Assembly (NCBI GenBank): GCA_951799445.1
Contig: OX637296.1
Coordinates: 17,918,001-17,982,000 of the forward strand
Direction: 5' to 3'
DNA: 64,000 nucleotides
Origin: Pseudisothecium myosuroides
Taxonomy: Eukaryota; Streptophyta; Bryopsida; Hypnales; Lembophyllaceae
Positions 47,386 through 57,520 of this stretch are shown here, one piece after another. Every line of letters begins with the position of its first letter. Within the stretch, counting starts at the first letter, position 1. Both the position numbers and the translations under genes were made by a program. Under the pieces are notes generated by a model, which saw only the letters and a program-made list of their open reading frames with translations, was not told the origin of the DNA and did not search any database.

Positions 47386-48348
47386 TCACAAAGTTCCAAA
47401 AGTTCCCCGTTGCAGTGTGACAAAGTTCATTTCCAAGGTCCACAACTGAGCATGCAAAGAATCAAAAACTGGTTGCAACAAAACTTGTAGCCTGTTGAAA
47501 CTCCTAAACTTTACAGAAACTGCATCCCACGTGAATGTGCAAGTTGGGGATGCAATGCAAAACGAGGCACCTGCAAGTGACAAAACACAAGCCAAATGAA
47601 TGACATTGAAGACAACCAAAATGAAATTCAAACAAGAGTTACTGAGCGGCTTCAAGTTTAGGGTCTGTGCTGTTACCTGAGGCGCGTGAACATTGGTGCC
47701 ACGACTAGAATCAAATGCGCCACACCTGCAAATTCAACCATGAACACAAGTGAATCAATACAACTAAAGAGAAAACTGGAATTCACATACAAATGATTGA
47801 GTGGGCTGGGATTCAAGTGCAATGTTACCTCATCGCACTGATGGGGTCACCTAGATGTTTGCACACTGGAAATGCCCGTCTCCCTTTATGACTTGAATTT
47901 CGTGACACCACCCTCCAAAAATGAGCGACCGCAGTTGCTGGAGCTCGCTTCCCGCCAGGTCTGCCAATGCCGTTGTTCGCAGCTTGATCGGGATGGGCGC
48001 CTCAAACATCCAGGACTTCGTCAAGAAATCCAAGTTGCAATCAAAACCCTGCAAAACACTAGAGCACTTGCGGTCCCCTGAAAACGAGAGCGCATCACTG
48101 GACCACTCCTTCTGCTGCTCAAGACATGCCATCCTGAGCGCCGCATACTGCACACTCAACTCCACGCTGGCTCAAGTGACCTTTGATACATTAGCGAGCG
48201 TGGGAATCAGGTGCAGAAGAGCAATTCGGTTCCCATCTCTGCGATCCAAACGAGCCCATGGACAAGCGGGAAGACAGCAGCCCTCCAGCACAAAGTCAAG
48301 AAGCGCATGATTCACAATATCCTCACAATCGGAAACTGGCGACTTCAT
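47386..48348 (-). pseudogene. Decayed unknown coding sequence inside the transposon
   Basis: ATG at 48348 opens MKSPVSDCEDIVNHALLDFV and continues in one frame to TAG at 47851-47853, broken only by TGA at 48172-48174. The predicted peptide is helical (VELSVQYAALRMACLEQQKE; IPIKLRTTALADLAGSELQQ). Downstream, a GCAG acceptor near 47574 precedes an open stretch (FTWDAVSVKFRSFNRLQVLL) ending at TGA 47386-47388, and a 49-bp exon-like piece lies between AG and GT at about 47679-47727. This suggests a multi-exon gene or captured host fragment. I do not recognise the product and the exon joins are not proven. Confidence 0.35.
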
Positions 48349-48948
48349 CGTGCAGCACGAAAGTGACAAACAAGCAACCCACAATCACAAGAATTTGCAA
48401 GAAACAACAGGCGTGCTTGTGCACAAAGGAGAAGACACGAGGAATTGCAAGGAGCGCCCAAATTTGTTAGCAAAACTCCAGCACCGTCGAACAGCGCGCA
48501 TCCCCAAATGAAGAAGGCTGCAATCCCGATGAGAAACTCCAATTGCTGAACCTGCAATGAGGAACTGGAGGTTCTGGAATCTCATGACATTTCCAAACTC
48601 AATGACGATGGAAACCCAGCAGCGTCTATGAGAAATTGACATTTCTAGAAGTGAAGTCACAGATTTCAAAGGCAATGCAAGATCTGCAATCAGAAAAAAG
48701 AAATGCTGAGGGTCTTGTCTATTGTGCCTCCAAACTCCCAATGACTCATTCAGTCATTCAAGCTTTTCAAAAATTTGGGCTCCAAATCTTCTCCAGATTT
48801 CTTTTTCGGGTCAGTCATGTCAAGCAGACCTGAAATTACTGCGGGTCACACTTCATTAGAAATTTTAAAAAACAGTAGTTATAGGAACCCTCAAATCAAA
48901 ATGACATTTAGAAGACGCTGAAGAATACTGACGTGGAAATTCACTTAC

Positions 48949-50119
48949 TTTGTCGTATTCAGGGTACACGTGGAGTTCCAAGAATTTGGCAACCTGGAAA
49001 CACAACTTGGTCCGTGAGAAAGGAAAGAAGGGGCAGCTGAAAAAGGTAATCCTGCCCGAGATCCAAAAAAAAGGGAAGCTGAAGACCAGACCCTGACTCA
49101 GGGGAAAAAAAATCGCAGAGACTGAATGACAGTCCACAGTGTAGGAAAAACAAAGGAAAGCTTGGTATGATAAACCAGATTGTAGAAACACAATGACAAG
49201 GTCGACATGAGAAACAAGACTGAAAAAAAAAATTGGAAACTCAAACAAAAGAATCTAGACTACAGAACAAAAAAATGGGAAGCAGGGCATGAGAATCCAG
49301 AGTCGACGAAAAAAGGGTGGCAAGCTGAAAACCTAAATCCAGACCGAAGAAAAGAAAATGGGAAGTTCGAAATGATAACCTAGCGTGAGGGAAAAAAAAT
49401 GGAAAGCTCATCTGCAGTGAATTCAGACAAAGTCCAAAAAAATTGGAAGCTAAAACAAAGAATCCCCGGTGGCTACCAAAAAAAGGGAAGCTCCAAAATA
49501 TAATCCCCAGTGACGAAAAAATAAATGGAAAGCTTCCAAAACATAATCCCCAGTGACAAACAAAAAATTGGGAAGCGAAGACAGAGAATCCAGGTGGAGG
49601 AAAAAAAAATTAGTTACCAAATAACTACAAATTGGTATCACCTAGGTAAGCATATTCATATCAGGAAATCCAAGAAAGTAATCGATAAAAGAAAACGTCC
49701 GAAGTCAAAACAATGGAGAGAATAGGAGTCGCAAACATTACCTTCCCCGCTGGTACTTGGAAATAGGGAATCTGCAAAATAAAATGCACACAATGAGAAC
49801 CAAAGAACGCTTGCACGGAGGACACATGGATATAAAAATTCTGGTAGGAAGCAGAAACGGCTACTAAGTGATCTGGAAAACGATCATGCTAGCCGAATTT
49901 GAAGATCAAGCGCTTATCTCAAAAGAGGATTGGGATATCAGAGGGGGGAAATGGAGTACAATCAGTAAAAATAAAGATTTCTGAAGCTCAACTACATAGT
50001 TCTCAAGAACCACAAACCTGGGTTACGAGAAGAAAAGGGAGTTCCTGCTCCAGCAACTTGAAGGACCTCACAGAATGACAACGTATTTCACAGAGGATCT
50101 TAAAAAACGGCCACTTCAT
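48949..50119 (-). CDS. Putative spliced small gene inside the transposon (unknown)
   Basis: Three exon-like pieces share one phase. Exon a is 50119-50018 (ATG; MKWPFFKILCEIRCHSVRSF through LLVTQ, donor GTTTGT). Exon b is 49771-49742 (IPYFQVPAGK, acceptor TTTTGCAG, donor GTAATG). Exon c is 48993-48949 (VAKFLELHVYPEYDK, acceptor TTTCCAG, donor GTAAGT). After the next acceptor (48830) the frame ends within four codons (VCLT, stop), giving about 63 residues. Alternatively the pieces are a transduplicated fragment of a host gene. The second intron holds the 51-bp repeat array. The product is not recognised. Confidence 0.35.
49000..49616. repeat. Degenerate ~51-bp tandem array (A-tract plus GGGAAGC)
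   Basis: About a dozen degenerate units alternate an A-tract, TGGGAAGCT and AATCC..AGTGAC. The clearest are between 49440 and 49610 (TGGAAAGCTTCCAAAACATA region). The array lies in the predicted intron between exons b and c of the preceding feature. Confidence 0.65.
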
Positions 50120-50445
50120 TATTGGATTCACGGTTTCACTAAAACAATAGCAGTCTCAAGAAACTGTGCTTTGCCGGGTGCTGCTCCAAAACTTCCGTTA
50201 GAAGCACATAAGTGGATCACAGTCTCCAGAAACCAGAATTGCAGACTTGTGATTCACCTTAGTCTATATAGGAAAGAATGAAGTTACTGGCGAATTTTGA
50301 GTTCTCTTGTTTCCACATACATCACCCAGGTAGTTATAAAAGGAGGCCTACAACAGAGCTATCAATCTTAAATGAAGAAGGACTGAATCACCGTCATCTG
50401 AAAACGAGAACTTCCTAAACCCATGGTACTTGCAGCCAAATGTTG

Positions 50446-53400
50446 CTATTCAACTGAATTGCTAGAAACATATTCATTCAAATTACCTGCATCAGCGTAG
50501 TCCAAGGTATAAACTCCAGTCTCAGAGTTATAGGACAAAGTGACATTCGTGATTATCGCCTCAAGGCTAATCCATTTAGAGTCCGTTAAATCGTACTTGA
50601 ATTTATACTGACCCGTGGTTTTTGTATAATAGTGGAGTATCACTTCAACATTTGCAACCATGACCCCTTTCTTACCTGCACTTACCTCACACTTTGTAAG
50701 ATCCACGGGCTGCTTCAAGGCTCCCCACGAATTCCCCCCGGCACGCCGACGCATCTTCTGAATTCTGCCAATCCACCAAGTACCCTCATCCCTCCCAGAA
50801 GTTGTGGACATTGGCCTGCCAGACCTGGAAGCTAGAGACTTTCCCCTTTTCTTTGCTGCCTTCACCGTCGAGGCCCTAGAAACTGTGGAGCGCTGTACAA
50901 AATAGACTCCAACATCCGAGCCAATCCCCACAAAGCACGTATTGGAACATTCAGCAGCATTGAGGTAATCCTCACTATTGTTAAAGTACATTGATTTCTT
51001 CACGCGAGTCAGCCTATCCTTGGATAAGAATGGGTTACCGTTTAGTTGTCCTCCCAACGTTGACTTGAAGATCCTATTTCCATCGAACTCCACGAACGCT
51101 TCCACTTTCACTGGGACAGTTTGTGCCTGAACATGCTCCTCGTGGTGGCTTAACATCTCGGAGATGACATCGCGTGTTTTGGACTCCACGACTGTGATGG
51201 CAGGTATTCCATCATCAAGTAAATCTTCTTCCACCTCCTCCCCTGCAGCAGGTTCCACCTCACCCAATTCCGCACAGCGCTGGAGCTCCTGCTCCTTGGC
51301 ATTCAAATCTTCTCGTAAGACTTTCATATCGCCATCCTCGCCACGAACTGGTTTAGAACCTGCAGCAAAGGCAAAAGATTGTTTGTCCGCCATTTCTGCA
51401 ACCCACGGTTTGTCAAACCAAACCTTGTTCTTTGCACTCGCAGCAGGATTTGGAGCCATATTTAGGCTGTTAATCATTCTCTGCGCCTCCTTCAAACCTT
51501 CTTTCAAGGCTGTGACAACATCTTCATTAGACGAAACTGTGCTGTAGTCTCCAAGGTCAGCCTCCACCTCGCCGTCTTGTAGTTTGTGGAGTTTTGCCCA
51601 AATGTTGTTCATCTTATTATGAGCCCTTGCAAATTTCAAACCATTCCCTCCATACTCAATCTGTGACAACTGATTCACTGTATTTGCAGCACCCAACAAT
51701 TCCTGGAAGTCATATGCCCTCTCCATGCCTACCATCCCTCCTATCTTGGAAAAAAACCCTTCACAGGAGTCACTGCCAGTTAGGTGCAACGGCACAGGCA
51801 AGTGAGGATACATATCCCGAAAATGGGAAATAAGTAAAACAACAAAATGGCAGGAAAGTTGAACATCCAAAAAACACTGCTGACTAACAAAGTGCAGCTT
51901 TGGATTCACAACTTCAGTATTACCCAGCACACCCGGATTCCCAAACTTCATCCAAAGCTTCCAAATTCAAAAGAAAAATGACACCTTACCTGCTTTCACA
52001 ATCCTGGCACGGAGGTCGTGACGGGGGGATAGGAAAATGTCGATGTAATCTGCGCAGATCTCAAGGTACATCCTCGAGGGGGCACCTAGTATTTTACTAC
52101 AAACCACGTGCGAACAAGTGGTTTCTAATGAACTATAATTTCAACTTAAAATTTTGAGGGTTGCTTAATAATGACTATAGGTTTCTATTGCCAAAATTTC
52201 AAACTAAAATAATAGTTGAAATGATTTGTACAAGAGGTTGAAAATGGCCTAAAACGGCATGTTTTTCAACTCAAATATTTATAGAGATCACATTTAGATG
52301 ACCATTGCATCAATACTCAACTCAAAATGAACTTTCAATAGAGAGCTATTTTTAGGAATTTTTTGTTCATTTTTTAGACAATTTTTTAGGATATAATATA
52401 GGGGTGTGAAAGTTATTTTTCAGTTGTACAGTGTATCTAATTACTTCAAAAATTTGTAACTAATTATCATTAACAAATAAAAATAAAAATAATTCAAAAC
52501 ATAAACTTTTGAAGTAGGAAAATCTAGTCATATTTTTTTAATTTCATTTTATTTAAATTTTAGGATATAATATAGGGGGTCCAAAGTTTTGTTCGCACAT
52601 GTTTTCTAATGGACACTCTAAGTGACCCCCCCGAGGGTACATCTCCGTCCCCAGAGTGCGCTCACGGTGCAAATCAGTGGACAAGCGAAGGGAGCGCAAG
52701 CAAGTGCAAACTTTTTGAGAATATAATCTTTGAGCACTAGCCCAATTCTGCTTGTCTTTTCTATCGTAGTCTTCTTGCAGTAGTCCGTGCTCATCAACAG
52801 TAAATCGATTGAAAACTTGACAGATCTGTTGGTGAAGTGCCATATCCGCACCTAATCTCAAAGTTTTAACATTGCTGTCAAGCGGGTTTAGCAGTTTCTT
52901 ACCGTTGTGAATGTAGTCCTAGTCATGCAAGCCTATAGGTTCTCCTTTGGCATTCACTGCAGAGCTAAAAATCCAGCCTTCCCAATCCACGGTTAACCGT
53001 TGGCCGCCTAAGCCCCTGTAATCTATAAGCATCAACTGTCGCCTCCGGGAGTCCCCATCACTGGCATGTCCAATTAATGGACCCACTGCAGCATAGCAAT
53101 GCTTGGTCCACAAGTCATCGATTCTTTTCCATTGATCTCTTACCCACCCTGAATCAAAATAGCCACAAGTACAACAAGCAACAAGGACTAATCGAGGTAG
53201 TTTAGGGTGCAAAGGGTTCACAACAATGACTCTTGCAAACCCACCTACTTTGTCTTGCCTAAACGAGTCTACCATTTTGTTGTAACCTACCTCCCCTACT
53301 CCAACACCAGGCTTGTAATCCGTTATGCATCTGTGATTCTCTTTTGGCCCACAGAAACCTATAAGAGTATTCTCTTTCAGCCCGGGCCTCCCACGAAACC

Positions 53401-55517
53401 CGCCCCCTAACCTTCGTTTCATCCTCCGCAAGAATGACAGGGCCAGGGCCACAGATCCCATGCGCACCTTTTGCATCAATGTAGATGCTTGCAATTGACT
53501 GGAATATTTCAGCGTGCTCCCCGGAAATGAACGTGACTCCCTTTCTAGATTCCCTGCAAATGGTGTCATAACTAGGACCAGCAAAATTGAGAGCAAACAA
53601 ATCACACAAACGTCGACCGCCATAGATCCTCATCGCTTGGGAAAAACATTTCGTATTTTCATTGTAGCGATTCCCTGAATCCTTACGGTTGAGATTAGCA
53701 GCAACGTCCTTCATGAAGTCCCACAATGCATGTTTCCCTCCAAAGGCTCCGATCCTGTGCGCACTGATAATGTTGTTACAGAATTTTACCAGATTATTAT
53801 CGGAAGACGCATTCATGGCACTTTCACGCAAGGTTGGCCTTCTAGCCTTCAACTGTGCAATTCGTGTTCTAGCATGCCAGTAGTGCAATTTCTCTAAACG
53901 CAGCTTCTTTGACAGATTTCTAGTATGTTTACTCACTTCGCATGCAGACAAGTAGCCTAAGCGTATGCCTCCAGCGGTGCTTCGGTGTCCCCTCTTAATG
54001 AATGCCTGCTCTTCTCTTTTAATTCTCATTCTAAAATCATTTTCAAGTGGTATTGAGGCACACGCAGGGCAAGTGAAATTTTGAAAAGGCTCCCCAAGCG
54101 CAGACAGGCGACTACATTTTGTATGCCGAAACAGTCCAGTGACCTGGACTGAAACACCTTCAACAGCAAGTGACGCACTAAGATGTGGTTCCGGATACCA
54201 GTCAACACCACGGTGGCGATCATTCAGCAAAGCATTCACAGCATATGACAACCCACCATACTCCACAACAGGACCACAGAATCCATAACACATCAAGGAC
54301 GCAATGAAGGTTTTATCCACGGATTGAGACAAACCTGGCAAACTGGCTGACGAAGTTGGCACGAACCAGGAGTGGAGGTCACCTTGATTAGAGTGGGAAC
54401 TAGTTGTCGTGGACCTGCTTGGGCGCCCTGGCCGAGCAGTCCTTGCTGCTTCTTTCGCTGGTTGCTTCGAATCCTCCACCGCCTTCTGGTGTTTCAAACC
54501 CGACAAATGATTTCGCAAATTCACTTCTAGTGTCTTGCGTGGTGGGCAGAGGACCATCATGTCACTGCAATACGGGCAGCGCACTTTGAACCAGTAGCAC
54601 CTGGTATTCTGCGCCTCCAAATTTCCAAGCACTTTGAACTTATTATGCCCTTCCGGAAGAGTAGCGTTCACCCGGTCGATGATGCTAACCCCCTCGGAAA
54701 TGAGTTCTCTGTGACCCTCGGGAGTCAAGGTAATCGCTCCTCCGTATTTGGCCTGCGACTGCGGGTGGTCATCAAAGTTGATATTCTTTGCAGCACAATA
54801 ATTTCTAACATGCAACGTGCTCACAATGTGCGACCTCCGGAAGTTGTTGAACAAATTGTCGATTTGAGCTTTAGTATGGTCCCTGCTTCCACCTCCGCAG
54901 TCCTTTTTGCATTCGGCGCACCACAATTTCACCACTCCACAGCCATTCAAATCGAATGTTTTCAACCACCACAGGTGATCATCCATGGAAATCCGTTTCA
55001 ATTCGGCCCTCAACTTCTTCGCCCGTTCAAAATAACGATCCATGATATCATTGGGCAGAAGCTCAGATCTCATGGGATTGTTGTCCACCTTGGCCGACTC
55101 CGCAGTGCCGCTCACCCTCGATGATCCAACCGGCAGAGCTACTGCATCGTCACCGTCACCGTCAACCTGCACAACTTGAACTCCTTCTTCCGCGGCAGGG
55201 CCGACCTCCCCGTCATCAACAGAGAACGATCCATCACCAATTCGACGGCGTTTGTTTGGATCAATTTCCACTTCTCCCAAACAAATGACGTGAACTGATG
55301 TAGAAAAACCGTTGAGGCGCTCCAATTTCTTCCTCACACGGCGTTTGTCTTCTTCATCCCAAAAATCAAACGGCCATTCTAGAATGTCATTGCTTTCCAA
55401 TGTAAATCGCAGAGCCTCCAGCGTAGAAGCACCTCCCACGTCGACCTTACCAAAATACTCTAAGTCTACACCATCCGCTTTCAAAGTCCACAACGTGACC
55501 CTGTCGGGGGTAGCCAT
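50446..55517 (-). pseudogene. Zinc-finger transposase of the P/THAP9-like type, decayed
   Basis: ATG at 55517 (MATPDRVTLWTL) opens a 752-codon frame. Zinc-binding patterns lie at residues about 200-241 (WCAECKKDC ... HVRNYC), 314-343 (CPYC ... H..GLKH) and 483-486 (CPAC). The motif order fits the P-element/THAP9 catalytic core: AEDETKV with VSW (D699), then ASDGDSRRRQLM, then D..H..KKLLNPL, then DSCEGFFSKIGG. Damage: a 1-base indel near 53370, TAG at 52919-52921 where a sense codon fits (HD-stop-DYIHNGKK), a 563-bp MITE at 52073-52635, and TGA at 51967-51969 (SFFF-stop-IWKLW). The final 501-codon part ends at 50446. Restored length would be roughly 1,400-1,500 residues. Transposase identity is strong; the superfamily is inferred. 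Confidence 0.75.
52073..52635. mobile_element. 563-bp MITE, TSD GGTACATC (copy 2), inside the transposase gene
   Basis: The ends are CTCGAGGGGGCACCTAG and, complemented, CTCGGGGGGGTCACTTAG, flanked by GGTACATC at 52065-52072 and 52636-52643. The ACGTGCG motif is at 34 bp (left, 52106) and ATGTGCG at 36 bp (right). Its length equals copy 1. On the minus strand, removing it plus one duplication gives GGG ACG GAG ATG TAC CTT GAG ATC, continuing the transposase frame (GTEMYLEICADYIDIFL). Confidence 0.92.
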
Positions 55518-55518
55518 A

Positions 55519-55532
55519 CCCTAAACCCTAAA
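55519..55532. promoter_or_regulatory. Telo-box-like motif at the transposase start
   Basis: CCCTAAACCCTAAA lies directly upstream of the transposase ATG. AAACCCTA telo-boxes are common in plant promoters and leaders. A regulatory role here is inferred from sequence alone. Confidence 0.35.
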
Positions 55533-56202
55533 TGTGAAGAAACTGGCCACCTGAAATCTACAGACCTTCTTTGTTGCCCTCAAGCGCAAAAACCTCAGTC
55601 GCTGCTTTCCAAAACGTGAATCCGTAGCCAGACCAGCCGAAGCACTTACAAAAATCTGTGTCGCAAACCACTCTAAGCATTCAAAAGACACGCAACAAAA
55701 ATGAGAACTCCAACGGCAACAGAGCCTGCAACCCTAAACACTTTGAAAACGTCTTTCCCTCCACGTGCAGGTGCGATCATCCATGTTGGTGCTGTCATCC
55801 ACCAAATCCACGGCAATGTGTATGTTTCTCTGTTCATCCTGCAGGCGCATTGGTATAGTACTGTACAATAATTGATCACATACAGCTGAGATACAGGAGA
55901 CATTGGATCCACCTTTGGATACTCTTCAGTCTTCACTAACGTATAGTACTTATAATACTTCTAGTAGAAGTTTTGATTTTTTTTTTAAAATTTTGCCAAG
56001 CTATTGTAGAAATAAATAGTTGATAAAATTCACTATTATCCCCTAACCTTCGTTACTTATACAGACCCCAATCCTATTACAATGATGCTAGTTTATTTCC
56101 AAGGCATGTCGAAAATTTAGGACCAAGGCAATTATAATAACCCTTCGTTAGATTGCACGTGTACCACAAAAAAATTGGGAGTGCACCCCCCGAGTCTTTA
56201 AT

Positions 56203-56564
56203 TGAAAACTATTTTTTTATTTTGAAAAATAGATCATATGAAGATTCTGCTACAAAATGTTATAAGTAGTTTGATAATTACAAGCTCAAATGTTATCATG
56301 AAACCTCAAAAGAAGTAGAGCCATAAACATCACTATTTTAAAAACGACACCTACATTTGGATTTTAAAAAATAAAATAATCTAAATATTGATTTCAAAAG
56401 TATACACAATCAAGACATGAGAGTTTCTGAGAGTCAATGTCAAAATTTTAATACAATCAAGGATAATACTTGGAAAATTCATAACCTATTTATATAGTGT
56501 CCATATAATGCATACCAACAAATTTTTTACAGATTTTTTTGGCATTCTACACCCATTTTTTCCT
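56203..56564. other. Right flank of the transposon, AT-rich, non-coding
   Basis: Host sequence beyond the right target duplication. No ORF or repeat terminus is visible. Confidence 0.5.
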
Positions 56565-57520
56565 TTCAAGTTTCAAGGTTGAATGGACTTTAGTGATTGT
56601 GCAAAAGATCAGAAGAAGCGTGTTCCACTACTTTGAACTTCATAATCTTAAGAGATGCTTAGGAAGTAGGCCTTAAAAATCAGCATAGAAGCAAGCAAGT
56701 GAGTTAGGTACAAAATCCTGTACTTTTACGTTGCAAATTAAGTTACAATTTTTTAATGCCATTTTTGGGCAGGAAAACCAATCTCTATGATTTTTGCCTA
56801 AAAACTTCTATTTATGCTTGCCTACATTTTAGAGTGGAGACATCTATTATTAGTTTTTTCAACATCCATAGTTTATTTCTAATGGTGTCCAAATAATACA
56901 AGCTAAGTGAATCTAGATTAGTCTTCTAAAGACCCAACAAAACATAAATAGCTCAATAATATGAATTGTATGCAAATGTTTTTTCTGACGATTCTAGCTG
57001 TAGTTATTACTTACCTTACAATGCATGAAATAGGTGTTGTTACCTTATAGTTGATTTTGGATAAAGACTTGTATTGGAGTTGTCCCATATTATTTTTAAA
57101 TTTGCAGTGCCTAGAATAGAATGACATTAAAATCTCTAGTATCATATCGAGCAAGACTTATTTTGTAAGGAAATTTTGCTCAAAAGAATTAGTTTAAAGG
57201 AAATACTTAAGAAGTTATTTTCCATATAAAAAAGGATGAAATCTTTAATTTTAAAATAACATTGCTACCTTGGGGATGAACATGAATGCTTTTGGATGAA
57301 TATTGCCACTTCATTCATATTCTCTATATTTTCATTTAGATGCAAGGATGTAAATAGCTTCATCTCTTTATAAGGTAATTAAGTCCATTCAGGGCACCAA
57401 TAGGAAAAAGCCCATAGTGGACAAAATTGTAATGATAATTTACATTTAGTAAGAATTTACATTTATAATACCATAGTAGTAGTATAGAACCTTCTTTACA
57501 ATCTAACAAAAGTATATTGT
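56565..57520 (+). repeat. Dispersed repeat, copy 2 (copy 1 at 8345-9270)
   Basis: Collinear with copy 1 apart from small indels. Non-coding and without terminal repeats. Confidence 0.7.

Larger units (their letters stand above)
46543..56194 (-). mobile_element. Complete 9,652-bp DNA transposon, P-superfamily-like, TSD TCTTTAAT
   Basis: The ends carry a perfect 15-bp inverted repeat CTCGGGGGGTGCACT, flanked by exact 8-bp duplications TCTTTAAT (46535-46542 and 56195-56202). A subterminal motif lies about 35 bp in from each end (ACGTGCG at 46578, ACGTGCA as the complement of 56154-56160). It contains the zinc-finger transposase pseudogene (50446-55517), two further minus-strand coding traces (47386-48348, 48949-50119), subterminal tandem repeats (46857-47098), a ~51-bp repeat array (49000-49616) and a related MITE nested in the transposase. 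An 8-bp duplication fits P or hAT; the transposase motifs favour P. All genes point away from the right end. Confidence 0.88.
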
